Assembly: GCA_037349105.1 (NCBI GenBank)
Contig: JAYJMM010000018.1
Span: 62,001 to 126,000, forward strand
Length of the DNA stretch: 64,000 bases
Reading direction: 5' to 3'
DNA from: Limnomonas spitsbergensis
Taxonomy: Eukaryota; Chlorophyta; Chlorophyceae; Chlamydomonadales
The translations under genes were made by a program, and so were the position numbers. Each line of letters opens with the position of its first letter. The first letter of the stretch is position 1. Shown here piece after piece: positions 40,401 through 52,800 of the stretch. The notes beneath the pieces are model-generated. The model did not search any database and was not told the DNA's origin. It was given only the letters and a program-made list of their open reading frames with translations.

Positions 40401-41549
40401 GCTAGCCTGTGGTGTCAATACAGCTAAGAATGCTCGGTGGCGACCAGACTTGAGTAATTTGGCTGCAAGGCCAGCTGGGATTTGATCGGTCTTCGTACGT
40501 GTACGGCATGGTCGGGATTCGTCTTCAGCGTCACACTGTCCAGCGTTATTGTCATGGGTCGGATCGGCTGGGCTAGAAGTGGTCTTCACAGCATGAGCAA
40601 CCTGTACTGCACCTGTGCCACGTAAAACACACGAATTCAAGACCTCATGAACGACCCCGTCAGTGATGGTCATGAGACTAGACTGGTCTGGGCTGTACTG
40701 CAAATTACAAGAGTGTGTTTTCATGAAGTCCTCGCCAATGATTAAATCAATGGTATCGAGAAACGCTGGGAGGATGTGAACTGTAGCCTCAAAGTCAGTC
40801 CGGCCGAACGTAACAGTGAGACTCGCAGAACCTAGGACAGTACAGTCTCGACCAGCCGCAGTGGCCACTGCTCGATATTTACTTGAACGAATCTGGAGTC
40901 CGAGTCTCTTGGCAAGTTTGGCTCCCATGAAACATGAGGATGCCCCCGAATCAAATAGACACTTGAGGTTTTTGCCATGTGCTTGGCCGTGGTAGGTTGC
41001 TGCTAGGGGCTGGTCATCACCATCTTGGTGATTTCCATCTTGTTTTACATCCTTGTCTTGGCTGGTATGCAATATCTGGACTCGATCATCAACTTGTATC
41101 TTGGCTAGAACTCGACACTGGGCTGTTTCTCTTGTATCAGCTGGGATTACAAAGGCAAGTACTGGGGATGGTTTCATACCCTTATTCATAGCGGTACCAA
41201 GCGCTGAACTGGATTCGTATTTCTTGACTAGGAAAGAGTGTTGGAGTAGCGGTTGTAATCCTGCTGCTTGTCTGGAGGAAACTAGAAGACATGAACTGGT
41301 GTTGGGTCTGTTGTTCAAATAAAGCCTGGCTTGGCTTCTGGTTTTTGCAACGTAAATCTGGTGTTTGTCTGGAGAGTTGGAGTGAATGACTGGAAGCGTG
41401 CAGGTACAATTCAAATGTTCGTTACAAATCACTCGGTCGTACGTCAGGAAGCTAGAGTTCATCAAGTCAGACACGTGATTCTCAACTGCAGTGCACACAT
41501 GACATCTAGAGACAGGAGGGGGACCCGGGAATACCTCCTGCAAAAATTC
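37473..41549 (-). CDS. pol: Chromovirus Pol: protease, RT, RNase H, integrase, chromodomain (one internal TAG)
   Basis: It is in the same frame as gag and follows the gag TAG directly. Protease: LFDSGASSCFMG (catalytic Asp ~40951). RT: LRYPLPRIDDLLD, FSCLDMAGGFHQL, YIDDIMILS (~39715). RNase H: YELVSDASITGCGAVLTQQG and TDHNPLTFFSK, then TAG at 39059-39057. The same frame continues PTLSRRQARWSEFLSRFEFT. Integrase: zinc domain HDSPLAGHF..CASC, catalytic Asp in TMDFVFDL (~38515), Asp in ISDRDVRF, Glu in GQTERMNRVVEE (~38220). C-terminal chromodomain 37476-37660: LYEVESLLSHRI, VLIKWLGYDNTHNSWEPLKN, which binds methylated H3K9 in related elements and directs integration to heterochromatin. TAA ends it at 37475-37473. 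Without read-through of the internal TAG, no integrase is made. Confidence 0.95.
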
Positions 41550-43055
41550 CTAATGGGAAGGAGGCTTGTTTTCCTTCTTCTCAGGGCAGTTCTTGGCTTG
41601 GTGGCAACCTGCCCGGCAGTACCAGCACAGGTTGTACTCGTTCAATGACTGCTTGGCAGCGATGCTCAGTGCACCCACGTACTTGTAGTACGGGCAGGAC
41701 TCGAATGGGGTCTTGAAGTTTTTGGCCTCTTTGCCGGAGCTGGTCTGGGCGCTGGGCTCGATCTTCCTCTTCGGAACGGACTCGGTGTGTGCCAGCCGAG
41801 CGCGTCGCGGCTGCTGGAAGTCCTGTGTTTTGGCAGGGTACTCGGGTTTGTGCACTGGTCTGGTATCTGTGCGGTAGCTGGGTCTGGTCACTGGGGTGTA
41901 ACTGGATCTGGATACTGGGGTGTAGCTGGATCTGGGTACTGGTACGAAACAGGCACGTGCACTGGTCATTCGCAGGTCCTCGACATATGCGAATTTCATG
42001 AGGTTTGGCAGGGATTGCCAGGTATTTCCATCCTTGTCTAGAATGCAGCGTTGTTTCAGGGATGGATCCATGCCTGATAGGTAATGGACGCACAAGGTTG
42101 CTTGAGATTCGTCGGGCAAGAGTCTGGTCACGTTCAGGAATTGCTGGGAGTACTGGGAGGCTGACTGGGAACCCTGGGTGATCATACGACCGACTAGTTG
42201 TTCGCGGGCAATGTCAACCGCTGAACGTACCTCGCCTGACACGAAGTTTGTGAGGGCCAGGATGAACTCGTTTTGCTCGAACAGCATGTGGGACTCGATG
42301 TAGTTCATTAAGAACTCCTTGACCTCTGGATCGTCGATAAAGACAGACATGTCCTCGGGGTAGCGGTGACCGTTCTCGAGCAGCCAGCGCCTGAGCTCCT
42401 CGAAGCTCATCGCGATTAATCTCGGCTTGTTCTTGCACTGTTGGAAGAACGGCTTGTTCATCCGGCCTGGTGCAGGCAAGGCTGGGGGACGACGACGATA
42501 GTCAGTCTCGCGTCTGACAGGTACTGGGATTTGAACTTGGGTGGGTACACTGGTAACAGGATTCCCGACAAGACGAACGGTAGGAGTAACAACAGGCTGG
42601 GCTGGGACAGCAGTTGAACCTAGTCTGGTAAAGAGTGACTGCAAGAGTTGCAATTCACCTTGCTTGAGTTGTTTCTTGAATTGCTCGAACATATCGTCCT
42701 GCGTGTAGGACGAGGTATGCTGGGCTGGTAGAGGGTCCGTGCTGCAGCCAGCGACGCAAGGTGTGATCAAGACTCGAGGGTTGGCCACCGCTGCGTATGT
42801 TGCAGGTGCCACGGAAGCCACAGCGATGGGCTGGAGAGCTGGTCTCGGTGCAGCTACCGCAATTGGGACAGGGGCTTGTGCTGGTGCTGGTACTGGTGCT
42901 GGTGCTGGTACTGGTACTGGTGCTGGTGCTGGTACTGATGCTGGTGCTGCAGCGACCATGTCGGGAACGACAATGGCGGGAAGCTGGGCAGGAGCTGGGT
43001 TGTCGACTTGCAGGTTGTTCACTGCGCGTTTGGATTTGTTTCGTTTAGCGACCAT
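41550..43055 (-). CDS. gag: Chromovirus Gag
   Basis: 501 residues from ATG at 43055. The N-terminus is basic (MVAKRNKSKRAVNN), followed by a long Ala/Pro-Val repeat (~residues 35-75, DNA 42880-42960). The capsid-type region is helical, with residues about 210-360 including FLMNYIESHMLFEQNEFILA and SQYSQQFLNVTRLLPDE. A Tyr/Thr/Pro/Arg repeat (YTPVSRSSYTPVTRPSY) and a basic linker follow, then the zinc knuckle CWYCRAGCHQAKNC (CX2CX4HX4C) just before TAG at 41552-41550. It forms the particle and packages RNA. Because pol follows in the same frame with no shift, Gag-Pol would need read-through of this UAG. Confidence 0.95.
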   Translation of the reverse strand: MVAKRNKSKRAVNNLQVDNPAPAQLPAIVVPDMVAAAPASVPAPAPVPVPAPAPVPAPAQAPVPIAVAAPRPALQPIAVASVAPATYAAVANPRVLITPCVAGCSTDPLPAQHTSSYTQDDMFEQFKKQLKQGELQLLQSLFTRLGSTAVPAQPVVTPTVRLVGNPVTSVPTQVQIPVPVRRETDYRRRPPALPAPGRMNKPFFQQCKNKPRLIAMSFEELRRWLLENGHRYPEDMSVFIDDPEVKEFLMNYIESHMLFEQNEFILALTNFVSGEVRSAVDIAREQLVGRMITQGSQSASQYSQQFLNVTRLLPDESQATLCVHYLSGMDPSLKQRCILDKDGNTWQSLPNLMKFAYVEDLRMTSARACFVPVPRSSYTPVSRSSYTPVTRPSYRTDTRPVHKPEYPAKTQDFQQPRRARLAHTESVPKRKIEPSAQTSSGKEAKNFKTPFESCPYYKYVGALSIAAKQSLNEYNLCWYCRAGCHQAKNCPEKKENKPPSH

Positions 43056-43440
43056 TAGATTGTGAATTACTGTGAAAGTTCAGCAATCAGGAAGCTTATG
43101 ACTGGTCTGGACTGGAGGGTACGGAATTCAAACCGTCGGAGTCGAACAACTCAAGTTACGACACTTACTAGACTCAGTCAACGCAACAAGTGCGTGCCTG
43201 GGACTCGGGACAAGGGCTGGAAATCCGTCGGCTCCGCCGAGCTTGTCAGACCAATAGTAAATACTGTCGAGTTGCTCTGGGGTTGGCCCTGATCCGGACA
43301 CTGGACTGGGGTCGGTACTGGAATTCGAATAGTTTTAACCCTGACAGGTCTAAGGGACGCGACTGCCCAGCGCGCGTGTCTCAAAACTCTTTCGAGCCGA
43401 CGGCAGGGTTCTGTCGATGAAACTGCGACAGGATCGAACC
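43056..43440 (-). other. 5' untranslated leader of the chromovirus
   Basis: About 385 bases between the primer-binding site and the gag ATG. Likely holds the packaging signal; no distinct structure identified by eye. Confidence 0.5.
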
Positions 43441-43458
43441 GATAAGGCTCTGGAACCA
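43441..43458 (-). promoter_or_regulatory. Primer-binding site
   Basis: On the element strand TGGTTCCAGAGCCTTATC begins one base inside the 5' LTR end, with the TGG that pairs with a tRNA CCA end. The exact tRNA was not identified. Confidence 0.65.
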
Positions 43459-43459
43459 C

Positions 43460-43862
43460 TGAAGAGGTCCTAGGGGCCCTAGGGGGCAGGACTCTTATAT
43501 CTAGATAGGGACTCACTAGTAGAGGAACGTGAAGGGGAGTCCGGGACGGTGTTGAGGGTAGACGAGTAGTCGGAGAGTTGACTGAGGGGGGACTAGGTGC
43601 TCACGAGGGGAGACTGCTGGAGACTAGAGATTTGATAGTGGGACAGTCAGGTATTGAGCCTGATGGATTGATCTCGTCTGAGACTTCCCGATAACTAGCA
43701 GAGCTCGCTTATATGGGAGGTGCAGGGTTTAACCCGTGAGGGTTCTGGTCTGGGCTTGCCAGGCGACCCTGCAACTTCCGTATGGAGCGTAAGCGCCGAT
43801 AACGTAAGGCAGGTCGCGTCAGCGACTGGTAATTCTGGGGTACTGGTTACATGACCATTACA
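43460..43862 (-). repeat. 5' LTR of the chromovirus, with TATA-like box
   Basis: 403 bp. On the element strand CATATAAG (43715-43708) is a good TATA box candidate about 150 bases from the LTR start, so transcription would begin roughly 30 bases further on and run leftward through gag-pol. Confidence 0.95.
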
Positions 43863-46800
43863 GTACCACATAGTCAGTCAAGTCTAGATCAGCGACCCAG
43901 CGATCTAGCAAGCCCGAGACACCCCTTCAAGATGCCCCGCCCGACCTAAGACTATGCCCGCAGTCTACGGCTACGGCATCTCCCGCTACACGCGGTAAGT
44001 GACTCATAACGACCTGCAAGGTTCGCGACCCGTCAGGCCATTAGTCTAGCTCTACAAGCGGCCAGCTCCGCGTCGGTCACCTAGAAGTTCCAGCCACAGC
44101 TTAACGCGTTGCGCATTCGCGGCCAGCGTGTAGACGCTGAGTCCGCCCGTAGGCGTCCGCCACTCAGTGGGAAGAAGTCCGCCACGGACCCGAAGCTACA
44201 ATCGCGAGTAAAGTAGGGGCGGTACCCACAGCTAGGGGCGCTCGGGTAGGCCAACCTTCCCTCTTATACGGTACGCTGTACCAAGTTACCCCTTTACAGC
44301 CCTTGTACCTCCGCAGTGTAGTACAAGAAGCACGTGTGTACAGGTGTTGAACCTTAGTTGTGAGTAGTTTGAGCCTCTCTAAGGCAGTACTGACAGCTTA
44401 CACCATTTTGGCACGGTTACTGCTTTATGGTGCGACAGCTGTCACGGTATAATGCAGTATACGTGCCAAAACCGTAGGGACCGCTGGCGCGTCCCCGTAG
44501 ACTCCGTAGCTTCCCTGCGGAGCCCCCTTTTTAGGGTTAGACGCCCAGCTTCCCACTTTCGGGAAGCTCGGAGGCCAAGATTTCCCGTACCTTAGTAATA
44601 AGGGCTTGCCGGGACATTGTATCCCGGCTTGCCCACTGTCCCTTACTAAGTGTAGTACACTTCGTTCCTTTTAAGTGGACAGGCCTCTATTTGTAAACAG
44701 CACCGGCTAGATCTCGGAGACCTACCCAGTGAAGAGCAACAAAGCCAGTACCACATAGTCAGTCAAGTCTAGATCAGCGACCCAGCGATCTAGCAAGCCC
44801 GAGACACCCCCTCAAGATGCCCCGCCCGACCTAAGACTACGCCCGCAGTCTACGGCTACGGCATCTCCCGCTACACGCGGTAAGTGACTCATAACGACCT
44901 GCAGGGTTCGCGACCCGTCAGGCCATGAGTCTAGCTCTACAAGCGGCCAGCTCCGCGTCGGTCACCTAGAAGTTCCAGCCACAGCTTAACGCGTTGCGCA
45001 TTCGCGGCCAGCGTGTAGACGCTGAGTCCGCCCATAGGCGTCCGCCACTCAGTGGGAAGAAGTCCGCCACGGACCCGAAGCTACAATCGCGAGTAAAGTA
45101 GGGGCGGTACCCACAGCTAGGGGCGCTCGGGTAGGCCAACCTTCCCTCTTATACGGTACGCTGTACCAAGTTACCCCTTTACAGCCCTTGTACCTCCGCA
45201 GTGTAGTACAAGAAGCACGTGTGTACAGGTGTTGAACCTTAGTTGTGAGTAGTTTGAGCCTCTCTAAGGCAGTACTGACAGCTTACACCATTTTGGCACG
45301 GTTACTGCTTTATGGTGCGACAGCTGTCACGGTATAATGCAGTATACGTGCCAAAACCGTAGGGACCGCTGGCGCGTCCCCGTAGACTCCGCAGCTTCCC
45401 TGCGGAGCCCCCTTTTTAGGGTTAGACGCCCAGCTTCCCACTTTCGGGAAGCTCGGAGGCCAGGATTTCCCGTACCTTAGTAATAAGGGCTTTCCGGGAC
45501 ATTGTATCCCGGCTTGCCCACTGTCCCTTACTAAGTGTAGTACACTTCGTTCCTTTTAAGTGGACAGGCCTCTATTTGTAAACAGCACCGGCTAGATCTC
45601 GGAGACCTACCCAGTGAAGAGCAACAAAGCCAGTACCACATAGTCAGTCCAGTCTAGATCAGCGACCCAGCGATCTAGCAAGCCCGAGACACCCCCTCAA
45701 GATGCCCCGCCCGACCTAAGACTACGCCCGCAGTCTACGGCTACGGCATCTCCCGCTACACGCGGTAAGTGACTCATAACGACCTGCAGGGTTCGCGACC
45801 CGTCAGGCCATTAGTCTAGCTCTACAAGCGGCCAGCTCCGCGTCGGTCACCTAGAAGTTCCAGCCACAGCTTAACGCGTTGCGCATTCGCGGCCAGCGTG
45901 TAGACGCTGAGTCCGCCCGTAGGCGTCCGCCACTCAGTGGGAAGAAGTCCGCCACGGACCCGAAGCTACAATCGCGAGTAAAGTAGGGGCGGTACCCACA
46001 GCTAGGGGCGCTCGGGTAGGCCAACCTTCCCTCTTATACGGTACGCTGTACCAAGTTACCCCTTTACAGCCCTTGTACCTCCGCAGTGTAGTACAAGAAG
46101 CACGTGTGTACAGGTGTTGAACCTTAGTTGTGAGTAGTTTGAGCCTCTCTAAGGCAGTACTGACAGCTTACACCATTTTGGCACGGTTACTGCTTTATAG
46201 TGCGACAGCTGTCACGGTATAATGCAGTATACGTGCCAAAACCGTAGGGACCGCTGGCGCGTCCCCGTAGACTCCGCAGCTTCCCTGCGGAGCCCCCTTT
46301 TTAGGGTTAGACGCCCAGCTTCCCACTTTCGGGAAGCTCGGAGGCCAGGATTTCCCGTACCTTAGTAATAAGGGCTTTCCGGGACATTGTATCCCGGCTT
46401 GCCCACTGTCCCTTACTAAGTGTAGTACACTTCGTTCCTTTTAAGTGGACAGGCCTCTATTTGTAAACAGCACCGGCTAGATCTCGGAGACCTACCCAGT
46501 GAAGAGCAACAAAGCCAGTACCACATAGTCAGTCAAGTCTAGATCAGCGACCCAGCGATCTAGCAAGCCCGAGACACCCCTTCAAGATGCCCCGCCCGAC
46601 CTAAGACTATGCCCGCAGTCTACGGCTACGGCATCTCCCGCTACACGCGGTAAGTGACTCATAACGACCTGCAAGGTTCGCGACCCGTCAGGCCATTAGT
46701 CTAGCTCTACAAGCGGCCAGCTCCGCGTCGGCCACCTAGAAGTTCCAGCCACAGCTTAACGCATTGCGCATTCGCGGCCAGCGTGTAGACGCTGAGTCCG

Positions 46801-49800
46801 CCCGTAGGCGTCCGCCACTCAGTGGGAAGAAGTCCGCCACGGACCCGAAGCTACAATCGCGAGTAAAGTAGGGGCGGTACCCACAGCTAGGGGCGCTCGG
46901 GTAGGCCAACCTTCCCTCTTATACGGTACGCTGTACCAAGTTACCCCTTTACAGCCCTTGTACCTCCGCAGTGTAGTACAAGAAGCACGTGTGTACAGGT
47001 GTTGAACCTTAGTTGTGAGTAGTTTGAGCCTCTCTAAGGCAGTACTGACAGCTTACACCATTTTGGCACGGTTACTGCTTTATGGTGCGACAGCTGTCAC
47101 GGTATAATGCAGTATACGTGCCAAAACCGTAGGGACCGCTGGCGCGTCCCCGTAGACTCCGTAGCTTCCCTGCGGAGCCCCCTTTTTAGGGTTAGACGCC
47201 CAGCTTCCCACTTTCGGGAAGCTCGGAGGCCAGGATTTCCCGTACCTTAGTAATAAGGGCTTGCCGGGACATTGTATCCCGGCTTGCCCACTGTCCCTTA
47301 CTAAGTGTAGTACACTTCGTTCCTTTTAAGTGGACAGGCCTCTATTTGTAAACAGCACCGGCTAGATCTCGGAGACCTACCCAGTGAAGAGCAACAAAGC
47401 CAGTACCACATAGTCAGTCAAGTCTAGATCAGCGACCCAGCGATCTAGCAAGCCCGAGACACCCCCTCAAGATGCCCCGCCCGACCTAAGACTATGCCCG
47501 CAGTCTACGGCTACGGCATCTCCCGCTACACGCGGTAAGTGACTCATAACGACCTGCAAGGTTCGCGACCCGTCAGGCCATTAGTCTAGCTCTACAAGCG
47601 GCCAGCTCCGCGTCGGCCACCTAGAAGTTCCAGCCACAGCTTAACGCATTGCGCATTCGCGGCCAGCGTGTAGACGCTGAGTCCGCCCGTAGGCGTCCGC
47701 CACTCAGTGGGAAGAAGTCCGCCACGGACCCGAAGCTACAATCGCGAGTAAAGTAGGGGCGGTACCCACAGCTAGGGGCGCTCGGGTAGGCCAACCTTCC
47801 CTCTTATACGGTACGCTGTACCAAGTTACCCCTTTACAGCCCTTGTACCTCCGCAGTGTAGTACAAGAAGCACGTGTGTACAGGTGTTGAACCTTAGTTG
47901 TGAGTAGTTTGAGCCTCTCTAAGGCAGTACTGACAGCTTACACCATTTTGGCACGGTTACTGCTTTATGGTGCGACAGCTGTCACGGTATAATGCAGTAT
48001 ACGTGCCAAAACCGTAGGGACCGCTGGCGCGTCCCCGTAGACTCCGTAGCTTCCCTGCGGAGCCCCCTTTTTAGGGTTAGACGCCCAGCTTCCCACTTTC
48101 GGGAAGCTCGGAGGCCAGGATTTCCCGTACCTTAGTAATAAGGGCTTGCCGGGACATTGTATCCCGGCTTGCCCACTGTCCCTTACTAAGTGTAGTACAC
48201 TTCGTTCCTTTTAAGTGGACAGGCCTCTATTTGTAAACAGCACCGGCTAGATCTCGGAGACCTACCCAGTGAAGAGCAACAAAGCCAGTACCACATAGTC
48301 AGTCAAGTCTAGATCAGCGACCCAGCGATCTAGCAAGCCCGAGACACCCCCTCAAGATGCCCCGCCCGACCTAAGACTATGCCCGCAGTCTACGGCTACG
48401 GCATCTCCCGCTACACGCGGTAAGTGACTCATAACGACCTGCAAGGTTCGCGACCCGTCAGGCCATTAGTCTAGCTCTACAAGCGGCCAGCTCCGCGTCG
48501 GCCACCTAGAAGTTCCAGCCACAGCTTAACGCATTGCGCATTCGCGGCCAGCGTGTAGACGCTGAGTCCGCCCGTAGGCGTCCGCCACTCAGTGGGAAGA
48601 AGTCCGCCACGGACCCGAAGCTACAATCGCGAGTAAAGTAGGGGCGGTACCCACAGCTAGGGGCGCTCGGGTAGGCCAACCTTCCCTCTTATACGGTACG
48701 CTGTACCAAGTTACCCCTTTACAGCCCTTGTACCTCCGCAGTGTAGTACAAGAAGCACGTGTGTACAGGTGTTGAACCTTAGTTGTGAGTAGTTTGAGCC
48801 TCTCTAAGGCAGTACTGACAGCTTACACCATTTTGGCACGGTTACTGCTTTATGGTGCGACAGCTGTCACGGTATAATGCAGTATACGTGCCAAAACCGT
48901 AGGGACCGCTGGCGCGTCCCCGTAGACTCCGTAGCTTCCCTGCGGAGCCCCCTTTTTAGGGTTAGACGCCCAGCTTCCCACTTTCGGGAAGCTCGGAGGC
49001 CAGGATTTCCCGTACCTTAGTAATAAGGGCTTGCCGGGACATTGTATCCCGGCTTGCCCACTGTCCCTTACTAAGTGTAGTACACTTCGTTCCTTTTAAG
49101 TGGACAGGCCTCTATTTGTAAACAGCACCGGCTAGATCTCGGAGACCTACCCAGTGAAGAGCAACAAAGCCAGTACCACATAGTCAGTCAAGTCTAGATC
49201 AGCGACCCAGCGATCTAGCAAGCCCGAGACACCCCCTCAAGATGCCCCGCCCGACCTAAGACTACGCCCGCAGTCTACGGCTACGGCATCTCCCGCTACA
49301 CGCGGTAAGTGACTCATAACGACCTGCAGGGTTCGCGACCCGTCAGGCCATGAGTCTAGCTCTACAAGCGGCCAGCTCCGCGTCGGTCACCTAGAAGTTC
49401 CAGCCACAGCTTAACGCGTTGCGCATTCGCGGCCAGCGTGTAGACGCTGAGTCCGCCCGTAGGCGTCCGCCACTCAGTGGGAAGAAGTCCGCCACGGACC
49501 CGAAGCTACAATCGCGAGTAAAGTAGGGGCGGTACCCACAGCTAGGGGCGCTCGGGTAGGCCAACCTTCCCTCTTATACGGTACGCTGTACCAAGTTACC
49601 CCTTTACAGCCCTTGTACCTCCGCAGTGTAGTACAAGAAGCACGTGTGTACAGGTGTTGAACCTTAGTTGTGAGTAGTTTGAGCCTCTCTAAGGCAGTAC
49701 TGACAGCTTACACCATTTTGGCACGGTTACTGCTTTATGGTGCGACAGCTGTCACGGTATAATGCAGTATACGTGCCAAAACCGTAGGGACCGCTGGCGC

Positions 49801-52800
49801 GTCCCCGTAGACTCCGCAGCTTCCCTGCGGAGCCCCCTTTTTAGGGTTAGACGCCCAGCTTCCCACTTTCGGGAAGCTCGGAGGCCAGGATTTCCCGTAC
49901 CTTAGTAATAAGGGCTTGCCGGGACATTGTATCCCGGCTTGCCCACTGTCCCTTACTAAGTGTAGTACACTTCGTTCCTTTTAAGTGGACAGGCCTCTAT
50001 TTGTAAACAGCACCGGCTAGATCTCGGAGACCTACCCAGTGAAGAGCAACAAAGCCAGTACCACATAGTCAGTCAAGTCTAGATCAGCGACCCAGCGATC
50101 TAGCAAGCCCGAGACACCCCCTCAAGATGCCCCGCCCGACCTAAGACTACGCCCGCAGTCTACGGCTACGGCATCTCCCGCTACACGCGGTAAGTGACTC
50201 ATAACGACCTGCAGGGTTCGCGACCCGTCAGGCCATTAGTCTAGCTCTACAAGCGGCCAGCTCCGTGTCGGTCACCTAGAAGTTCCAGCCACAGCTTAAC
50301 GCGTTGCGCATTCGCGGCCAGCGTGTAGACGCTGAGTCCGCCCGTAGGCGTCCGCCACTCAGTGGGAAGAAGTCCGCCATGGACCCGAAGCTACAATCGC
50401 GAGTAAAGTAGGGGCGGTACCCACAGCTAGAGGCGCTCGGGTAGGCCAACCTTCCCTCTTATACGGTACGCTGTACCAAGTTACCCCTTTACAGCCCTTG
50501 TACCTCCGCAGTGTAGTACAAGAAGCACGTGTGTACAGGTGTTGAACCTTAGTTGTGAGTAGTTTGAGCCTCTCTAAGGCAGTACTGACAGCTTACACCA
50601 TTTTGGCACGGTTACTGCTTTATGGTGCGACAGCTGTCACGGTATAATGCAGTATACGTGCCAAAACCGTAGGGACCGCTGGCGCGTCCCCGTAGACTCC
50701 GCAGCTTCCCTGCGGAGCCCCCTTTTTAGGGTTAGACGCCCAGCTTCCCACTTTCGGGAAGCTCGGAGGCCAGGATTTCCCGTACCTTAGTAATAAGGGC
50801 TTTCCGGGACATTGTATCCCGGCTTGCCCACTGTCCCTTACTAAGTGTAGTACACTTCGTTCCTTTTAAGTGGACAGGCCTCTATTTGTAAACAGCACCG
50901 GCTAGATCTCGGAGACCTACCCAGTGAAGAGCAACAAAGCCAGTACCACATAGTCAGTCAAGTCTAGATCAGCGACCCAGCGATCTAGCAAGCCTGAGAC
51001 ACCCCCTCAAGATGCCCCGCCCGACCTAAGACTACGCCCGCAGTCTACGGCTACGGCATCTCCCGCTACACGCGGTAAGTGACTCATAACGACCTGCAGG
51101 GTTCGCGACCCGTCAGGCCATTAGTCTAGCTCTACAAGCGGCCAGCTCCGCGTCGGTCACCTAGAAGTTCCAGCCACAGCTTAACGCGTTGCGCATTCGC
51201 GGCCAGCGTGTAGACGCTGAGTCCGCCCGTAGGCGTCCGCCACTCAGTGGGAAGAAGTCCGCCACGGACCCGAAGCTACAATCGCGAGTAAAGTAGGGGC
51301 GGTACCCACAGCTAGGGGCGCTCGGGTAGGCCAACCTTCCCTCTTATACGGTACGCTGTACCAAGTTACCCCTTTACAGCCCTTGTACCTCCGCAGTGTA
51401 GTACAAGAAGCACGTGTGTACAGGTGTTGAACCTTAGTTGTGAGTAGTTTGAGCCTCTCTAAGGCAGTACTGACAGCTTACACCATTTTGGCACGGTTAC
51501 TGCTTTATGGTGCGACAGCTGTCACGGTATAATGCAGTATACGTGCCAAAACCGTAGGGACCGCTGGCGCGTCCCCGTAGACTCCGCAGCTTCCCTGCGG
51601 AGCCCCCTTTTTAGGGTTAGACGCCCAGCTTCCCACTTTCGGGAAGCTCGGAGGCCAGGATTTCCCGTACCTTAGTAATAAGGGCTTTCCGGGACATTGT
51701 ATCCCGGCTTGCCCACTGTCCCTTACTAAGTGTAGTACACTTCGTTCCTTTTAAGTGGACAGGCCTCTATTTGTAAACAGCACCGGCTAGATCTCGGAGA
51801 CCTACCCAGTGAAGAGCAACAAAGCCAGTACCACATAGTCAGTCAAGTCTAGATCAGCGACCCAGCGATCTAGCAAGCCCGAGACACCCCCTCAAGATGC
51901 CCCGCCCGACCTAAGACTACGCCCGCAGTCTACGGCTACGGCATCTCCCGCTACACGCGGTAAGTGAATCATAACGACCTGCAGGGTTCGCGACCCGTCA
52001 GGCCATTAGTCTAGCTCTACAAGCGGCCAGCTCCGCGTCGGTCACCTAGAAGTTCCAGCCACAGCTTAACGCGTTGCGCATTCGCGGCCAGCGTGTAGAC
52101 GCTGAGTCCGCCCGTAGGCGTCCGCCACTCAGTGGGAAGAAGTCCGCCACGGACCCGAAGCTACAATCGCGAGTAAAGTAGGGGCGGTACCCACAGCTAG
52201 GGGCGCTCGGGTAGGCCAACCTTCCCTCTTATACGGTACGCTGTACCAAGTTACCCCTTTACAGCCCTTGTACCTCCGCAGTGTAGTACAAGAAGCACGT
52301 GTGTACAGGTGTTGAACCTTAGTTGTGAGTAGTTTGAGCCTCTCTAAGGCAGTACTGACAGCTTACACCATTTTGGCACGGTTACTGCTTTATGGTGCGA
52401 CAGCTGTCACGGTATAATGCAGTATACGTGCCAAAACCGTAGGGACCGCTGGCGCGTCCCCGTAGACTCCGCAGCTTCCCTGCGGAGCCCCCTTTTTAGG
52501 GTTAGACGCCCAGCTTCCCACTTTCGGGAAGCTCGGAGGCCAGGATTTCCCGTACCTTAGTAATAAGGGCTTTCCGGGACATTGTATCCCGGCTTGCCCA
52601 CTGTCCCTTACTAAGTGTAGTACACTTCGTTCCTTTTAAGTGGACAGGCCTCTATTTGTAAACAGCACCGGCTAGATCTCGGAGACCTACCCAGTGAAGA
52701 GCAACAAAGCCAGTACCACATAGTCAGTCAAGTCTAGATCAGCGACCCAGCGATCTAGCAAGCCCGAGACACCCCCTCAAGATGCCCCGCCCGACCTAAG

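Larger units (their letters stand above)
36715..43862 (-). mobile_element. Full-length chromovirus (Ty3/gypsy LTR retrotransposon) inserted in the satellite
   Basis: 403-bp LTRs at 36715-37117 and 43460-43862 differ at one visible base (C at ~36763, T at ~43508). Each starts TGTAATGG and ends CCTCTTCA on the element strand. The 5-bp duplication GTACC flanks it (36710-36714 and 43863-43867) and the satellite monomer continues across. Minus-strand coding order gag, protease, RT, RNase H, integrase, chromodomain is that of chromoviruses. Near-identical LTRs mean a very recent insertion. Gag and pol lie in one frame broken only by two TAG codons. Confidence 0.97.

Noticed and set aside
37473..43055. 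Variant genetic code with UAG as Gln
   Set aside because: Only one of the chromovirus TAGs is at a likely Gln. Copy 2 has TAG in place of Tyr at 29835, and decayed elements carry TAA and TGA as well. Mutation and read-through are simpler.
42739..43065. + strand Ala/Gly/Thr repeat ORF
   Set aside because: Antisense of the Ala/Pro repeat in chromovirus Gag.
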